Shown here in pieces: positions 47,554 through 58,545 of a stretch of DNA of 64,000 nucleotides (the stretch's first letter is position 1; every line of letters begins with the position of its first letter). The DNA comes from Coix lacryma-jobi var. lacryma-jobi (Eukaryota > Streptophyta > Magnoliopsida > Poales > Poaceae): positions 147,567,705-147,631,704 of the forward strand of contig CM019824.1 of NCBI GenBank assembly GCA_009763385.1, read 5' to 3'. Both the position numbers and the translations under genes were made by a program. Under the pieces are notes generated by a model, which searched no databases, had not been told where the DNA came from, and saw only the letters and a program-made list of their open reading frames with translations.

Positions 47554-48319
47554 GACTATCTCCAACAGCGGGCACTCAAACACAACAAGACGCATTTTTG
47601 GATTTGGATCACGCACAGTAGAAGACCAGCATCTCCAAAACTTGGCTTCTCCAACACCCGTCCCAAAAAGCCCACCCCGCTGAGATCCCCGCCTCCGCCC
47701 CCACGGGCCGTCGAGCACCAAGGTCGCCGGCAACTCCGTCCGCGCCTGGCCGAGCGCCCCCGCCGCGGGTCTGCCTGGCCGCGCCGGACTTGTCTCGTCG
47801 AGCACCTCCGTCCGCGGCCGTGTCCTGCTCCTCGCTACTCGTCGCGCCGGCGGCTCCCCGCCCCTCGCCCCCGCGGATCCGCCTGGAAGCGCCGGCGGCT
47901 GCTCGTCACCGCGCCGGCGGCTGCCTGCCGCGGGTCCGCCTGGAAGCGCCGGCGGCTCCTCGTCCCCGCGCCAGCAGATTCACCTGGAAGCGCCGGCGGC
48001 TCCTCGTCCCCGCGCCGGCAGATCCGCCTGGAAGCACCAGCAGCTCCTTGCCGAGCCGGTCGCGACCGCTCGTCGCTGCGCCGGCGGATCCTTGCCAAGC
48101 CGGCCGCGCCCCCGTCGCGGGCAGAGCCTCGCTACGGGCCCACTCCTACGACGCCAGAGCTTTGCGTCTTCTCTCCCAGACAACGCGTTTTTGCGCTTCG
48201 GATCGGCAGGTACCCAAAATGCATCATCCATTTGCGTCATCTGTTGGAAGCGATTCTTGAGACGCAAAACAACTGTGAACTACCTATTTTGGGTTTGGGT
48301 TGTGTTGTTGGAGACAGTC
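47554..48319. mobile_element. PIF/Harbinger-type element with GC-rich cargo, 766 bp
   Basis: A TTA duplication at 47551-47553 and 48320-48322 flanks the inverted ends GACTATCTCCAACA and, at the right, GACTGTCTCCAACA (13 of 14). TTA duplications are the rule for PIF/Harbinger and Tourist elements. The AT-richer ends enclose a block of more than 70% GC (about 47640-48190). That block includes a tandem repeat and has no transposase, so it may be captured DNA. Frames there exist on both strands with Ala/Arg/Pro-rich content and I do not call a gene. Confidence 0.8.
47880..48070. repeat. GC-rich minisatellite, 44 bp period
   Basis: CCTGGAAGC occurs at 47882, 47939, 47983 and 48027, giving spacings of 57, 44 and 44. 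The unit core is CGCCTGGAAGCGCCGGCGGC followed by TCCTCGTCCCCGCGCC. Confidence 0.75.
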
Positions 48320-48427
48320 TTAGGTGGGCTAAATTGGCTCTATTGTCCTGGTGGCCATCTCGTTGCTTGTGTCGAGTAAGATGAGGGCAGCCTTGCGCAG
48401 AACCAAGCATTGATCTAAATAATCTTA

Positions 48428-48652
48428 GGGCATGTTTGGTTGTTTTGTCCATCCAGGTAATCTGGTCTTACCTGATAAGGCTAAACTTGTCAGGTTCCTT
48501 AAAAAAAAGCTAAACTTGTCAGCATGGGAGAGTGGTCTTGGCTCACTTAAGTTGGTAAGAAAAACCCAAAGCTTAGAAACCCAGGGAGCAAGCAAAAGCA
48601 ACTAAACACCGTCACTCAAAACAAAGAATGACAAGGCAACTAAACACGTGCC
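48428..48652. mobile_element. MITE with GGGCATGTTTGGTT ends, about 225 bp
   Basis: The left end GGGCATGTTTGGTTGTTTTG and the right end, read reversed as GGCACGTGTTTAGTTGCC, are imperfect inverted repeats. No clean duplication, so the superfamily is open. Confidence 0.5.
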
Positions 48653-49785
48653 GCAGTATTCAACCAGCAGCAGTAGTAGTAGTATGAATAGTGTGACCAT
48701 ACGCAGCAGGGCAGCCCTCCATCCTATCCTGTGCGCTGTAGATCGAGTAGTACTATGCACCATCCAGAGTTGGCTGTATGCACCGAGAAGCCGATGGAGG
48801 TGAGACGTGGGCATCTTGGTGACGAACGGGATGGCGACGGCCATCTCAAAACCGGAGGCTACAGATGAGAAGAATTCCGAGACTAGATAACCACCGGAGC
48901 AGGAAACACCAAACAGCAGGCGAATCGGATGGTGATGCAGCACAACAGACAAACACACACACACACACACAGCGCGCACGTCACACACACGTGGAGCACA
49001 CGGCGCCGTAGGCCGTAGCTGAGGATCAGGCACCGGGCGCGGCGGGCTCGTCGGTCCGTCCATTTTACGGCGATGCTTATTCATTCGATTCCATTCGATT
49101 GGTGGAGCACCAAATAGACTTGCCTTGCCTTGCCGACCGGGGCCTCCCCTCCAATGATTCATTCCTCTGTTGTTTACTTTGGTAAATAAATTACTCATTA
49201 CCCAGAGAGAGGGAAGCGTCCAACATGTGTTTTGTTTTGTTTACACACACAACACAAGCGTCCGACGATTTCGCCCTCCCGACGGACGCGGACACGGGCA
49301 CGGGTCACGTCCCCGGGCACCACCAAAAGGTCAGCGTCAGCCTGCCCTGCAAGTTGCTCGCGCGCGCATCCGCGGCTAGTGCTAGTAGCAGATGACACGG
49401 CGCGCGTGTCTCTTTCGCCGTCCCGCGGGGGGCGAAGCGAGTGACTCGGCGCGGCGTGACGGCGGGCCGTCGTGATCTCGATCTCATCTCCCTCCTGCCC
49501 GTGTGGGCGTGTGGCCACGGCGGAGGCAAGGAGAAGAGTCCAAGACGAGCGCGCGCGCGCCCACAGGACGGCAGCAGGAGCGCGTCTGCTAGCTGCCTGT
49601 TTGGCTGTTTGGCGACGGCAGACGCCACCGGACGGGGCCCCGCGCCGCAGCCCTGCCCTGCCCAGCCGCAATTCACGAAAAAAGATGCCGTCTGCGTCTG
49701 CCCCTCCATGTTCATCGTCAGGGCACCAGATAGTAGTAGTAGTACATTGTCCTTTTTCCAGCTTTCACGCTGCTGATTTTTTTTT
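48653..49785. other. Unassigned DNA, GC-rich after 49230
   Basis: Overlapping frames of 60-200 codons occur on both strands. None has a recognisable domain, and the longest (48602-49198, minus) runs through a CA microsatellite. I do not support a gene here, although a UTR or first exon of an unrecognised gene cannot be excluded. Confidence 0.35.
48953..48971. repeat. (CA)n microsatellite
   Basis: About nine CA units, followed by CGCGCACGTCACACACACG. Confidence 0.9.
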
Positions 49786-50053
49786 AAGGGCATGACCAAT
49801 AATAGAGCTAAAATGATTGGCTATAAATCAAACTCTAAGAGTCAAGCTATACAATAGTTAGTCTTTTATTTGGCTGCAAACTATTTCTCTTTCCTATTCC
49901 TCCCTATATACATCTTTATTGGGACCCACTGCTATATATAGTTCCATGTCCAGCTTGGTGCTTGTATGAGAGCTAAGTCATCCTCTCTCTTTTCTCTTCT
50001 CTCCTCCACATCAGCATTTGTTTGGCTATAAGTCGATTATTGTACGTGCTCTA
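49786..50053. mobile_element. Tourist-like MITE, about 268 bp
   Basis: The left end AGGGCATGACCAATAAT is preceded by TTA. The right end, read reversed as GAGCACGTACAATAAT, is followed on the plus strand by TAA. GGCTATAAATC and GGCTATAAGTC recur at the two ends. Flanks are TTA and TAA rather than an exact duplication. Confidence 0.6.
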
Positions 50054-50639
50054 ACAAAAGTCGATCCTTTATTCACCGGGGAAGATACTGTAACAATGAA
50101 CGGTCGGTGTTTCGACGGTTCGACGACCCCTGCCAGCAATCCCTGCAGCATCGATGCTTAATTCATCAGTGAAGCACGTGAAGTGTCGCAAGATACTCCC
50201 GCTCGTCTTTCCCAACTGTCAGTTTTTACTAACGTGCTCCCCGACGATAGGAACGGATCGAAATATCTTGCCACAAATCATATTCATAAATCATAGCAGT
50301 ATGTGCGCCTCCGTTGAGCACGTCGATGGCTCCGTAGCTGCACATCACACACAAGCTGCGCTCTGCACAGTGCGTGCGTCCGTATGCAATTCAGTAACCT
50401 GGATATTATATATATACATAAATCAAAAAACAAAAATAATTCAGTGCAGGAACTGATCGAGCACAGCGTCCTTGCAAAAAAAAAAAAAAAAAACAAGAGC
50501 AGTTAAGTTGTAATGCCATGTTTGGTGGATGTGAATCATCTGTTGCTATCTTCCGTTTCCTCTTCGTGTATATTATTAATATATGTAGAGAGAGTATCAA
50601 TCACAATGAATCTTGTTAAATTGCCCTGAGATTTACAGG
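50054..50639. other. 3' flank of the Nudix gene, no other gene seen
   Basis: AT-rich, with an 18-base A run at about 50477-50494. It may hold the 3' UTR and downstream region of the minus-strand Nudix gene. I cannot place a poly(A) site. Confidence 0.35.
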
Positions 50640-50879
50640 TTGTGAAATCCCCAACTACCACCACCCAAGAACACCAATGTACAGGCCGCGCGTCCTGCTG
50701 CCGCAGCTCGACGGCGTCCAGATTTGAGATTTGTCCGAATCGTCCGTCGCGTGTTCCGTCCATGCAATCCAGCACCAGAGCAGCGCAGCAGGCGGCGGCG
50801 GCGGATTCGTGCTTGCGCGGCCGAAGAAAAACGCGCGAGACCTCCGATGCACCGAGACTACCTAGAGCGCGGAGGCGGC

Positions 50880-51377
50880 TCAGCGCGTGGCCTCGGCCGC
50901 GACGGTTGCGGCGAACCGCTGCAGCGCCTCGCGCATCCACTGGTGCGGGCACCGGGCGATGGCGTCGGCGGCGGAGACCCACTCCCGGCGCCGCGCGGCC
51001 ATCTCGGGCCAGCGGTCCAGCTCGGCGGTGACGCGGAGCGGGAGCACGAACCCTTCGTAGGTGGCGTCGTAGCTGCGGCTGCGGTAGCACCAGCGGCCCA
51101 GCGCCGGGCCCGTCTCGCCGAGCACGCCGGCCTCCTCGGCGGCCTCGCGCCGGGCCGCCTCGTCCATGGACTCGTCCAGCTCCCACCCGCCCTTGGGGAT
51201 CAGCACGCCGCCCGCGGGGCCCTTCTTCTGCGAGCTGATCACCAGGACCTCCACGACCTCGCCGCCGGCGTCCGGGCGCACGCGGTACGGGACGCAGCCC
51301 ACCACCACGCGCCCGCCCGTGCTCGCGCTGTACCGCTGCAGCTCACGGCCTTGCCGAGCAACCATCACCGCTGCCAT
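50880..51377 (-). CDS. Nudix hydrolase, plant NUDT16/17/18/21-like, intact
   Basis: The 165-residue protein starts MAAVMVARQGRELQRY. Nudix proteins cleave X-linked nucleoside diphosphates, with Mg2+ held by the Nudix box. The box GX5EX7REUXEEXGU fits at residues 63-85: GGWELDESMDEAARREAAEE, then AGV. All Glu and Gly positions are present. Other family landmarks are VVVGCVPYR (24-32), VLVISSQ before a Gly loop, TYEGFVLPLRVT (106-117), and PHQWMREAL near the end, typical of the plant group related to diphosphoinositol-polyphosphate phosphohydrolases. The third codon position is strongly GC, as in many grass genes. No intron is evident. The length is slightly short for the group (about 165-200), but the C-terminal motif is present. 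The exact substrate and subcellular site cannot be read from sequence. Confidence 0.9.
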   Translation of the reverse strand: MAAVMVARQGRELQRYSASTGGRVVVGCVPYRVRPDAGGEVVEVLVISSQKKGPAGGVLIPKGGWELDESMDEAARREAAEEAGVLGETGPALGRWCYRSRSYDATYEGFVLPLRVTAELDRWPEMAARRREWVSAADAIARCPHQWMREALQRFAATVAAEATR

Positions 51378-51609
51378 GGATGCGATTTCTTATCTCTTTT
51401 ATCTGTCTCAAATTGCTTGCTTTAGCTTCTTGGAGGGGGAGGTTGGATTCTCAGATAGAAACAGCTAGGAGTGAGATCGATGCGGCGGTTGTTCGTGCTA
51501 TATTTGGTGGATCTTTGCTGCTGCTGCGTTGCCTGCCAGTGCCAGGAGGAGAGGAGAGGAGAGGGGAGGAGGCCGGATTTGGATTGGAGCAAATGGAGGC
51601 GTTCTTGGC

Positions 51610-51618
51610 TATTAATAG
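51610..51618 (-). promoter_or_regulatory. Possible TATA box of the Nudix gene
   Basis: TATTAATAG lies about 235 bp upstream of the Nudix ATG on the minus strand, in GC-rich surroundings. The position is plausible for a short 5' UTR; the call rests on sequence and place only. Confidence 0.35.
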
Positions 51619-51619
51619 G

Positions 51620-52746
51620 AGCCCGCGGTGGAGCGGTCCCGATCGTTGCCGTCAGTGTCGTTGCCGAGTGGAGGGGGCGGACCAGAGGACGACGGATGGG
51701 ATGAGTGGGCACGGCCACCACGCGACAACACTCCAAATTAAAAAAAGATGGGCACGCGGCACCACAGCGCTCTGCCTCGCTCGCTCGGCGTGTGGACAGG
51801 GTGCATGGACTGGCAGCCTGCCGCTGCTAAAAATGATTGTGCTCTCAGGTGCCCTGCCCCTCTGTGGCCGCCTTCTCTTCTCTTCTCTTCTCTTCCGATT
51901 CTGCTGCTAGGGTACACTACACCAGCTAGGCAGCTAGTACCTGGTTTCTGTGGTGATGCTGGCTTGGACAACGTCGTTGATCGACAGTTTCTAGTTGCTT
52001 ACTACTCCGTAGTATCAGCACTTGATTATTCTGCCTAGAGGGTGTTTATGTTTGATCTGTGATTGACACCTCTTTTTTTTTTCCTGATCAGTTGAGAAAC
52101 GGGTGGGACTGCTGAGACTAGAGGAACTTAGAAATACCCTGACTTTTTTCTGTTAGACTATTTCTAAGGCCTGTGTGGTTTTATGGCCTTCTTTCCTTTC
52201 TAGATGCATTTTAGACGAAGCCACAGTGCACTGGACCATTCTATCGAAAATGACCGTTTTACTTGAAGATATTTTTATATGACCCAATCAATTGTTGTGT
52301 TTTATGAGATCGGCGTGCATGTTTGTTGTAGGTGTTGATTTTTTGACATGGAAATATGATACGCGTGCTCGCTTTTCGCTACCATACTTTGGTTTTTCTG
52401 TGGTGGTGTTGGCCCGATCGAGCACATAGATATAGTTGAATGTTGAACTAATAAAAACCCTAAACCTACTTCGGTCTAGGTTCATTTTGATCCGTGGAAG
52501 CTTCTTTAGTTTTCTCTCCCTGATGAGTTGAAGAATAGGACTAAGGTTAGGTGACCTGCTAGTACTTGACTTTTTTGTTGCAAATTCATTAGAACGTTTT
52601 CAAGTTCTTTCTTGTGTGCATGAAAGCCTTGGACAATTCTATTAAAAGGATGTTTTGTTTGGACATATTTTTCAACAGACAAACTATTTAAAGAAATATC
52701 GCTTCTTCTAGATATTTCCATATACTCCTCCATAGTCTGGTATAAC
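51620..52746. other. Upstream flank of the Nudix gene, no gene recognised
   Basis: Mixed composition. Short frames have no recognised domain. No full transposon could be delimited. Confidence 0.35.
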
Positions 52747-52749
52747 AGA

Positions 52750-53363
52750 CACCAGTAGAGAACAAACTTTGATCCACATCGGGTTTGAGCTTTAGTTCCA
52801 GTATTTTTTGTGTTTAGGGCTAAAGGAGACTTTAGTTCCGGTTCTAGATACAAACCGGGACTAAAGTCTCCTGACCAATGGCTAATGGCATGTGCTGTTG
52901 CAGCAGAGGACTTTTAGTCCCGTGTCGGGTTACCAACCGGGACTAAAAGTCAGTTTTTAGTCCCGGTTGGTGCCCCTAATCCGGACTAAATGATAACATT
53001 TTAGTCTCGGTTGGTGTAATCAACCCAGACTAAAGGTCTCTCACCTGGGACTAAAGGTCCCTCACAAGTGAATTCAAAAGGAGAGCGTCCGAAACTATGT
53101 CACATGTGTTGTGTAGGTGTGTTAGTGAGTAAGTCACGCGTGAGGTCAGAGATCCTGAGTTTGAACCTCACGTAGCGCAGCTGAGGTTAAAAGTCTCAGT
53201 TGAGCCTTGAAAATCTCCATTGCGAGACTTTAGTCTCAATAGAGTGACCTGAGGTTAAAAGTCTGGGACCTTCAGTCTGTCTCGGATTGACAGTCTTGGT
53301 GGCAAAACTGGGACTAAAGAGGATTTAAAACTGATCAGACCAAAGTCCGGTTCTCTACCAGTG
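52750..53363. mobile_element. CACTA-type MITE, 614 bp, with TTTAGTCCCGG repeats
   Basis: The left end CACCAGTAGAGAAC and the right end GTTCTCTACCAGTG are inverted copies (13 of 14) of the CACTA form CACTxGTAGAGAAC. A perfect AGA duplication at 52747-52749 and 53364-53366 gives the 3 bp target site of CACTA elements. The inside is full of TTTAGTCCCGGTTGG and CCAACCGGGACTAAA in alternating orientation, capable of strong hairpins. No transposase. Confidence 0.88.
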
Positions 53364-53366
53364 AGA

Positions 53367-53791
53367 TACACGTATTCTAGTCATGTTTAAGTTGAATTTC
53401 AGCATGTGAACTAGTACAGAGTCTTGCTTTCTAGATTTATATAGTATAATTAGTAGAATTTTATGGACAGAGAAACGGCATTTCTTTACACAGGAAAAGC
53501 ATTTCCGCTACATAGTAACCGTAATAAATGGTTTGCATATACGGACCTTTGAAGTATCACCATGATTTAGAAGGTTCCGAGGGGTACTCTTTGTCAAAGG
53601 CTGGAACCGTAAATCAGGGTTGGGAAAAAATTAGTTGTGCGAATTTTGATTTCTCTCTGTCAATGAAATCAGCAAGGAATGAAGTTGAAGAGTACTGGAC
53701 TATTGAAGCCATTGCCCATGAAACAGTTTACTAGTTCTGTTGGGATTAGAGGGGAAAACGAATATTCCGACACGCTGTGGATTTAATACTG
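53367..53791. other. Unassigned DNA
   Basis: A short frame (53528-53734) is not similar to anything I know. No repeats seen. Confidence 0.35.
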
Positions 53792-53793
53792 TA

Positions 53794-53883
53794 CTCCTCC
53801 GTTCTTAAATAACTATCTCTAGGAATCCGTGTTTCCCTCATAGATACACTTTCCGGACGACAATTAAAAAGGGACGGAGGGAG
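53794..53883. mobile_element. Short Stowaway MITE, 90 bp, copy 1
   Basis: TA duplications at 53792-53793 and 53884-53885. Ends CTCCTCCGTTC and GGGACGGAGGGAG. The interior shares AATCCGTGTTTCC and TCCGGACGAC with the copies at 54345 and 56605. Confidence 0.88.
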
Positions 53884-54225
53884 TACGTTGCTATATCATC
53901 ACCAAGTGGATATTGTTGAAAACACATTGATTTATTTGCAGCTAGTTAGTTAGTTGACATGAAATATACGGAGTAGTATATGGCTAGAGAATAGTATATT
54001 TTTTCTTATCTACTAAAGAATTCTTTCAGTTCCTAAATAAGTAACATGTATGTACTATAAATTTAACTCGATTTATAGAAAAACTACGTAATATTTTTAT
54101 CTTAAAATAAATTTATTTAAAAAATAGATTTAAATTTTTTCTTAATGATAATAATTATGTAACATAAATATTAATATTTTTTAATATATATTTAATTAAA
54201 ATTATTTTTTGAAAATCAAAAAAAG

Positions 54226-54569
54226 TATGCCCCTGAATAAATCGATTCCTACAATCCGTGTCAGTCAAATTTTTTAAAGTTTGACCAACTTTATAGAAAA
54301 GAGTAAAAATATTTATAATATAAAATGAACATATTATGAAAATACTCCCTCCGTCCCTTTCTAAGTGTCGTCCGGAAAGCGTGTCTGTGAGGGAAACACG
54401 TATTTCTAGAGACACTTGTTTAGGGACGGAGTGAGTATATCTTATGATGTATCTAATGATACTAATTTGATATAATAAATTTTGATGTATTAATTTAGAA
54501 ATTTGATCAACGTTTAAAAATTTAACTTAGATAATTGTAGGAATATATTTATTCAGACAACGAGGGAGT
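54226..54569. mobile_element. Stowaway-like MITE split by another Stowaway
   Basis: CTGAATAAATCGATTCCTACAAT near the left and ATTGTAGGAATATATTTATTCAG near the right form long inverted ends, with GGGAGTA closing the right side. The 91 bp MITE 54345-54435 sits inside. Confidence 0.65.
54345..54435. mobile_element. Short Stowaway MITE, 91 bp, copy 2 (reverse)
   Basis: TA duplications at 54343-54344 and 54436-54437. Ends CTCCCTCCGTCCC and GGGACGGAGTGAG. It is inverted relative to copies 1 and 3 and nested in a larger MITE. Confidence 0.88.
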
Positions 54570-54574
54570 AGTTA

Positions 54575-54813
54575 GAGCAAGTATTATAAGGGACTGCAAG
54601 AAGGCTGAATGATGATGTGGAAGAGAAAAAGGAAGAGAGAGAAGAGAGGTGGGCTGTAAGCTTACAGCCAGCTAAATGCACAAGAACCAAGAAATTTGTG
54701 AGAGATGGAGGTGGGCTGTAAAAGAATCAACCACTGTATGAGTTGGCTGAGAGGTGGGCTACAAAGAATCCATACAACCAGCTGAATCATACAAGAATCA
54801 ACCAGCCTTGCTC
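54575..54813. mobile_element. Tourist MITE, 239 bp, TTA duplication
   Basis: TTA at 54572-54574 and 54814-54816. The ends start GAGCAAG and finish CTTGCTC. Repeated GAGGTGGGCTGTAA and GAATCAACCA phrases fill the interior. Confidence 0.82.
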
Positions 54814-54816
54814 TTA

Positions 54817-56602
54817 TTTAACGGAGAGAATAGTCTGCAACCACCAGCACACAGACTGACAGACTGCTCGCCAGTTCCACGGATCCCAAGCGGATAGAAG
54901 CAGCAGCACACAGACTACTCTACTCGGCTGTCATTTTGGGTCCAGTAGACCACGTGTACGCAAGCGGGTGCCTGTGAGGACAAGCCTCGGATAAAGCGCG
55001 TAGGCGAGGGCATCTCGGCCTTCCCAGCGGCTTCTCTTCTCTGGCACACCCCCTGGCGGCTGGCCCCCCTGTGCATCGCGCCTCGCGCGCGCGCGCTTTT
55101 CCAGTCGCCGGGACGGCGCTCGCGTCGGCTTGCGGCGCTCCGGTCGTGCCTCACGCGCCTGCCTGCCCTGCCTACTGGCCTCTCTCCTCCGCCTCCGCGG
55201 CTCGTCCCCGACCCCGACCACCACGCGCTGCGCACTCTTTTTCTCCGCTCCGTCGTCGCCTGCTCTCCCCCTCGCAGTCCAAAAAAACGCACTAGTTTAT
55301 GACACAAAGCGCGGGGTTACATAGAACTCAACTCTCGGTCCATCTTTAATTCTTTTCCATTGTGTTCCATGTGGATCAGAAAATTGTTTGTTTTTTTAAA
55401 GTTAACCACCACTGTGGTTGCTGCGTACGTACTGCCTGCAGGCCACCAGCATCCGGATCCTCCTCCTATCTGTCGCTAGTTTATCGCTGAGAACCGTAAC
55501 GCGGCCTGTGTCATCGTCCTCGTGCATGCCTGCTCGCACCACACCAACTGCACTGCCACGTCTGTACCTTTTTTTTTTTGTTTTGGTACAGTACGAAACA
55601 AAACAAAATTCGGAAAAGGTGAACAGCTAGCCCAAAGTGTGCGCACGCATGCACGCACTGCTCATCGTGCCGCCGGCTCAAGGTCGCGGCACTAATTTAA
55701 ATGGTTCGTTTTGGGAACAGACGCCAACCTCTGTTTTCCCCTTCGGATCAAAAAAAAAAAAAAATCGTGAACCGTGACGGTGATGCGCTCTCGGCTCCCG
55801 GCCTGCGAGAACGAGCGCGGAGTCCATGGCAACTGGCGAGGGGGGCACGACGTGCCGGGCGGGCGGTGCCGCAGTTTTCGCCATGTCGGCCGGGCCTTCG
55901 ATTATTTGGGGTCCTTGAATTGGGATCGGGTGGCGCCGCGGCGCTGACCCTCAGGCCTCACACAAGTCACCACCGACCCGCCGCCGCGCCGCGCCGCGCC
56001 GTGCCGGGCGGGGACGTACTGCACGCCAGAGTCGCCTGCTAGCTGGTAGCTGCCACACAAATTACGTGCGCCCGCCCGCCCGAGCGCGCGTTCGTTCGTT
56101 TGGGATTCTATCTTCCTCGTCGATCGATGACCGATCGACCGACCTGTGCACGGGTGGATACAAATAACCGGTGGAACAAGTCGTCGCCTGACGTGCGTGG
56201 CGCAGCAGCCAGCACGCCCGCCCCGGGGATACGAGAGATGGCACGGTCGCCCGTCTCGTCTCGTCCAACCCAGCGGCGCCGACCACGGGTTCGGGCTCAT
56301 GCTCCTCCGATCCTATTCGACTGATGACTGTTGGTGCGTGGCAGGGGCTGGGCTGTCACCAGCCGTACATCGGCGGCTGCCTAGGCTTTGACGATTGCAC
56401 CATGCATCATCTAGATGGAAATCGGGAGCGCCCTTGCTTCATTGCTTGTTGCCCGCCGCCTGTGTACCTACTACTACTACTACTACCTCTCTGTGGACGG
56501 TGTGCCACCGGTAGCTAGTGGTGGTAGGTACTCGATCAGTGTGGTACGTAGCACATCGATGGGGGAAATGATAGCTAAAGAGGCAGTTGTCTCGTGCACG
56601 TG
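54817..56602. other. Unassigned DNA with GC-rich blocks
   Basis: Three GC-rich blocks (54940-55270, 55770-56040 and 56040-56320) show overlapping frames on both strands without domains. CpG is frequent. This could be the promoter or 5' end of a gene I do not recognise, but I cannot support one. Homopolymer runs near 55569 (T) and 55749 (A). Confidence 0.35.
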
Positions 56603-56604
56603 TA

Positions 56605-56695
56605 CTCGCTACGTCCCTAAATAACTTTCTCTAGAAATCCGTGTTTCCGTCACAGACACACTTTTCGGACGACAGATAAAAAGGGACGGAGGGAG
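56605..56695. mobile_element. Short Stowaway MITE, 91 bp, copy 3
   Basis: TA duplications at 56603-56604 and 56696-56697. The right end is GGGACGGAGGGAG and the left end is more diverged. The interior is the same as in copies 1 and 2. Confidence 0.85.
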
Positions 56696-56903
56696 TACGC
56701 TAGGTAACTCCTAACCAGCTATATATACGACGCACAAATCAAATGGTGCAGTGGTGAGTACCACCGTTGCAAAAAGTAGTAGAAACATGCGTTTTTGTTT
56801 GCTTGCCCGGCCTTTGTTTGCCACGCCACAGATGCGGCTGGCCATAGAACCCCATGATGTTGTCCAGAGACGACTGGGATGAGTCGTATACTCTCTCCAG
56901 TTA

Positions 56904-57043
56904 GGTTTTGTTTGGCTACATGTGAATACACTTCAATCCACATGGGTGAGAAGAGATTGAAGTGTAATTTAGTTCAAGATACATTTCAATCCACCCCCAA
57001 CCCATATAGATTGACATGTATTTATGTGTAGCCAAACACGATC
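56904..57043. mobile_element. Tourist MITE, 140 bp, nearly all inverted repeat
   Basis: TTA at 56901-56903 and 57044-57046. The ends GGTTTTGTTTGGCTACA and, reversed at the right, GATCGTGTTTGGCTACA match at 14 of 17. The arms continue inward with TGTGAATACA and CATAAATACA, so the element can fold into one long hairpin. Confidence 0.85.
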
Positions 57044-57046
57044 TTA

Positions 57047-58138
57047 TGATTTTTGGTCTGGTTTTCATAAAAAACCCAGATCGACATTTTTTTCTTTTCA
57101 TCGTCTAATATAAATAAGGGCAAAACTTTTTTCATCCTTTCTAATAAAAAAGGTTCTGAAGACTATTGTCCCAACACACCAAACACATATTTCATAATGT
57201 GTAGGCTCAACTGTATGTGATCTTCATAAAATTGTTTGTGGCAGGGGCTGGAGCCCTAATGAGGCTCTGTTAGTGGCCACATAGCAGGGAGTGGCGTCTT
57301 ATGGTGTAGAACTAAACATGTCCTAGATATTTAGGGAAGTTGTGGATAACTTCATTTAGAGTTTAGAACTTATTCACACGCATGAAAAAAAACGCTAGGC
57401 ATGGAGGCCGCCGCAAGGAGGACAACACACATGGTGGGTATAGTGACCTGTGCGGGAGAGGCGAGGTCTGCGACGAGCATAGCCTCCTGCGTCAGGAGAA
57501 GGACTATCACCGTGCAAAGCTTTTCCTCTAACATGGGATCACTGACATAACTAGCTTTGGTGGTCAGGGCTGTTGGAGGCCACGTCTCATGGAGAGAGGC
57601 AAAACCGGTATCCAGATGGAGGCGAAGGCGTGATCCCTGGCGTGGTGGAAGTGTCACGACTAGCAAGGTATAGATTGTGAATAATGGGCTAGGGTGGACA
57701 GAGGTGGGAGCGACGTGGCAGTTGGCTCGGCAAGGGAGATACGAGGTGGCTAGGGTTTGCCACCTGGGGCCATTCTTTAGATCCCACCGCACGTTGGTCA
57801 AAACTATCTAGTAGAACACGCCCCGCTATCACTTTCCCAGCTAGCCAGAGAGCAGTCGGGCTCCTACCTAATGGCCTAGCCATCTCACCAAACATCTTTA
57901 AGGTGGCTTCTTGGAGTCTAGATAAAGGTTATCCACTAAACCAAACACTCCCAAAATTTGTATTTAACAAGTTGTTTTGTATTTTTCATAGAAACTATAT
58001 ATATCTGTCCTTTCGTATTGACTTTTTTTTGGACAAGCACAAACCGTTTTAGATGTTGAAACAGTCAACGAAGTGTTGATTTGATTAGAAAATTCTACGA
58101 GCAAATTAATAGTGATAATTGAAATAAGAAATACTATA
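57047..58138. other. Unassigned DNA
   Basis: The longest frame (57370-57801, minus) has no recognised domain. GTGGATAACTTC at 57340 and AAGGTTATCCAC at 57926 might be weak inverted ends of an element, but the match is short. Confidence 0.35.
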
Positions 58139-58545
58139 TACCCCATCCGTATAAAATTATAGGACGTTTTAGCTTTTTTAGATACTCCCTCCGTATAGAA
58201 AATAGATGACGTTTTCGACAAGGTTTCAGTCAAACATTGAGAATATAAATCATGAATAACTTAAATTATTGAGTTTGAAAATATAAAAACCATATGAATA
58301 GATTTGTCTTGAAAAATACTTTCATAAAAATATACATATATATCACTTTTTGATAAATATTTTTTTTATAAAAGGAGTCAAAGTTATAATTTGGAGACCG
58401 TGTTGATGTTCAAAACGTCATCTATTCCCTATACGGAGGGATCACATTACTTTCACTATGCATCTAGATGCAGTGTATATCTAAGCACAGAGCAAAAGCA
58501 ATTAATCTAGAAAAGCCAAAACGTCTTAAATTTTAGAATGAATGC
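58139..58545. mobile_element. Stowaway-like MITE with a second Stowaway (58185-58441) inside
   Basis: The outer ends read CCCATCCGTATAAAATTATAG at the left and AAAACGTCTTAAATTTTAG near the right. The inner element has ends CTCCCTCCGTATAG and CTATACGGAGGGA, with ATAGATGACGTTTT and AAAACGTCATCTAT just inside, and TA at 58183-58184 on its left. Confidence 0.75.

Noticed and set aside
48602..49198. 198-codon minus-strand frame
   Set aside because: It runs through a CA microsatellite (CVCVCL stretch) and has no domain.
57370..57801. 143-codon minus-strand frame
   Set aside because: No recognised motif, intergenic composition, surrounded by MITEs.
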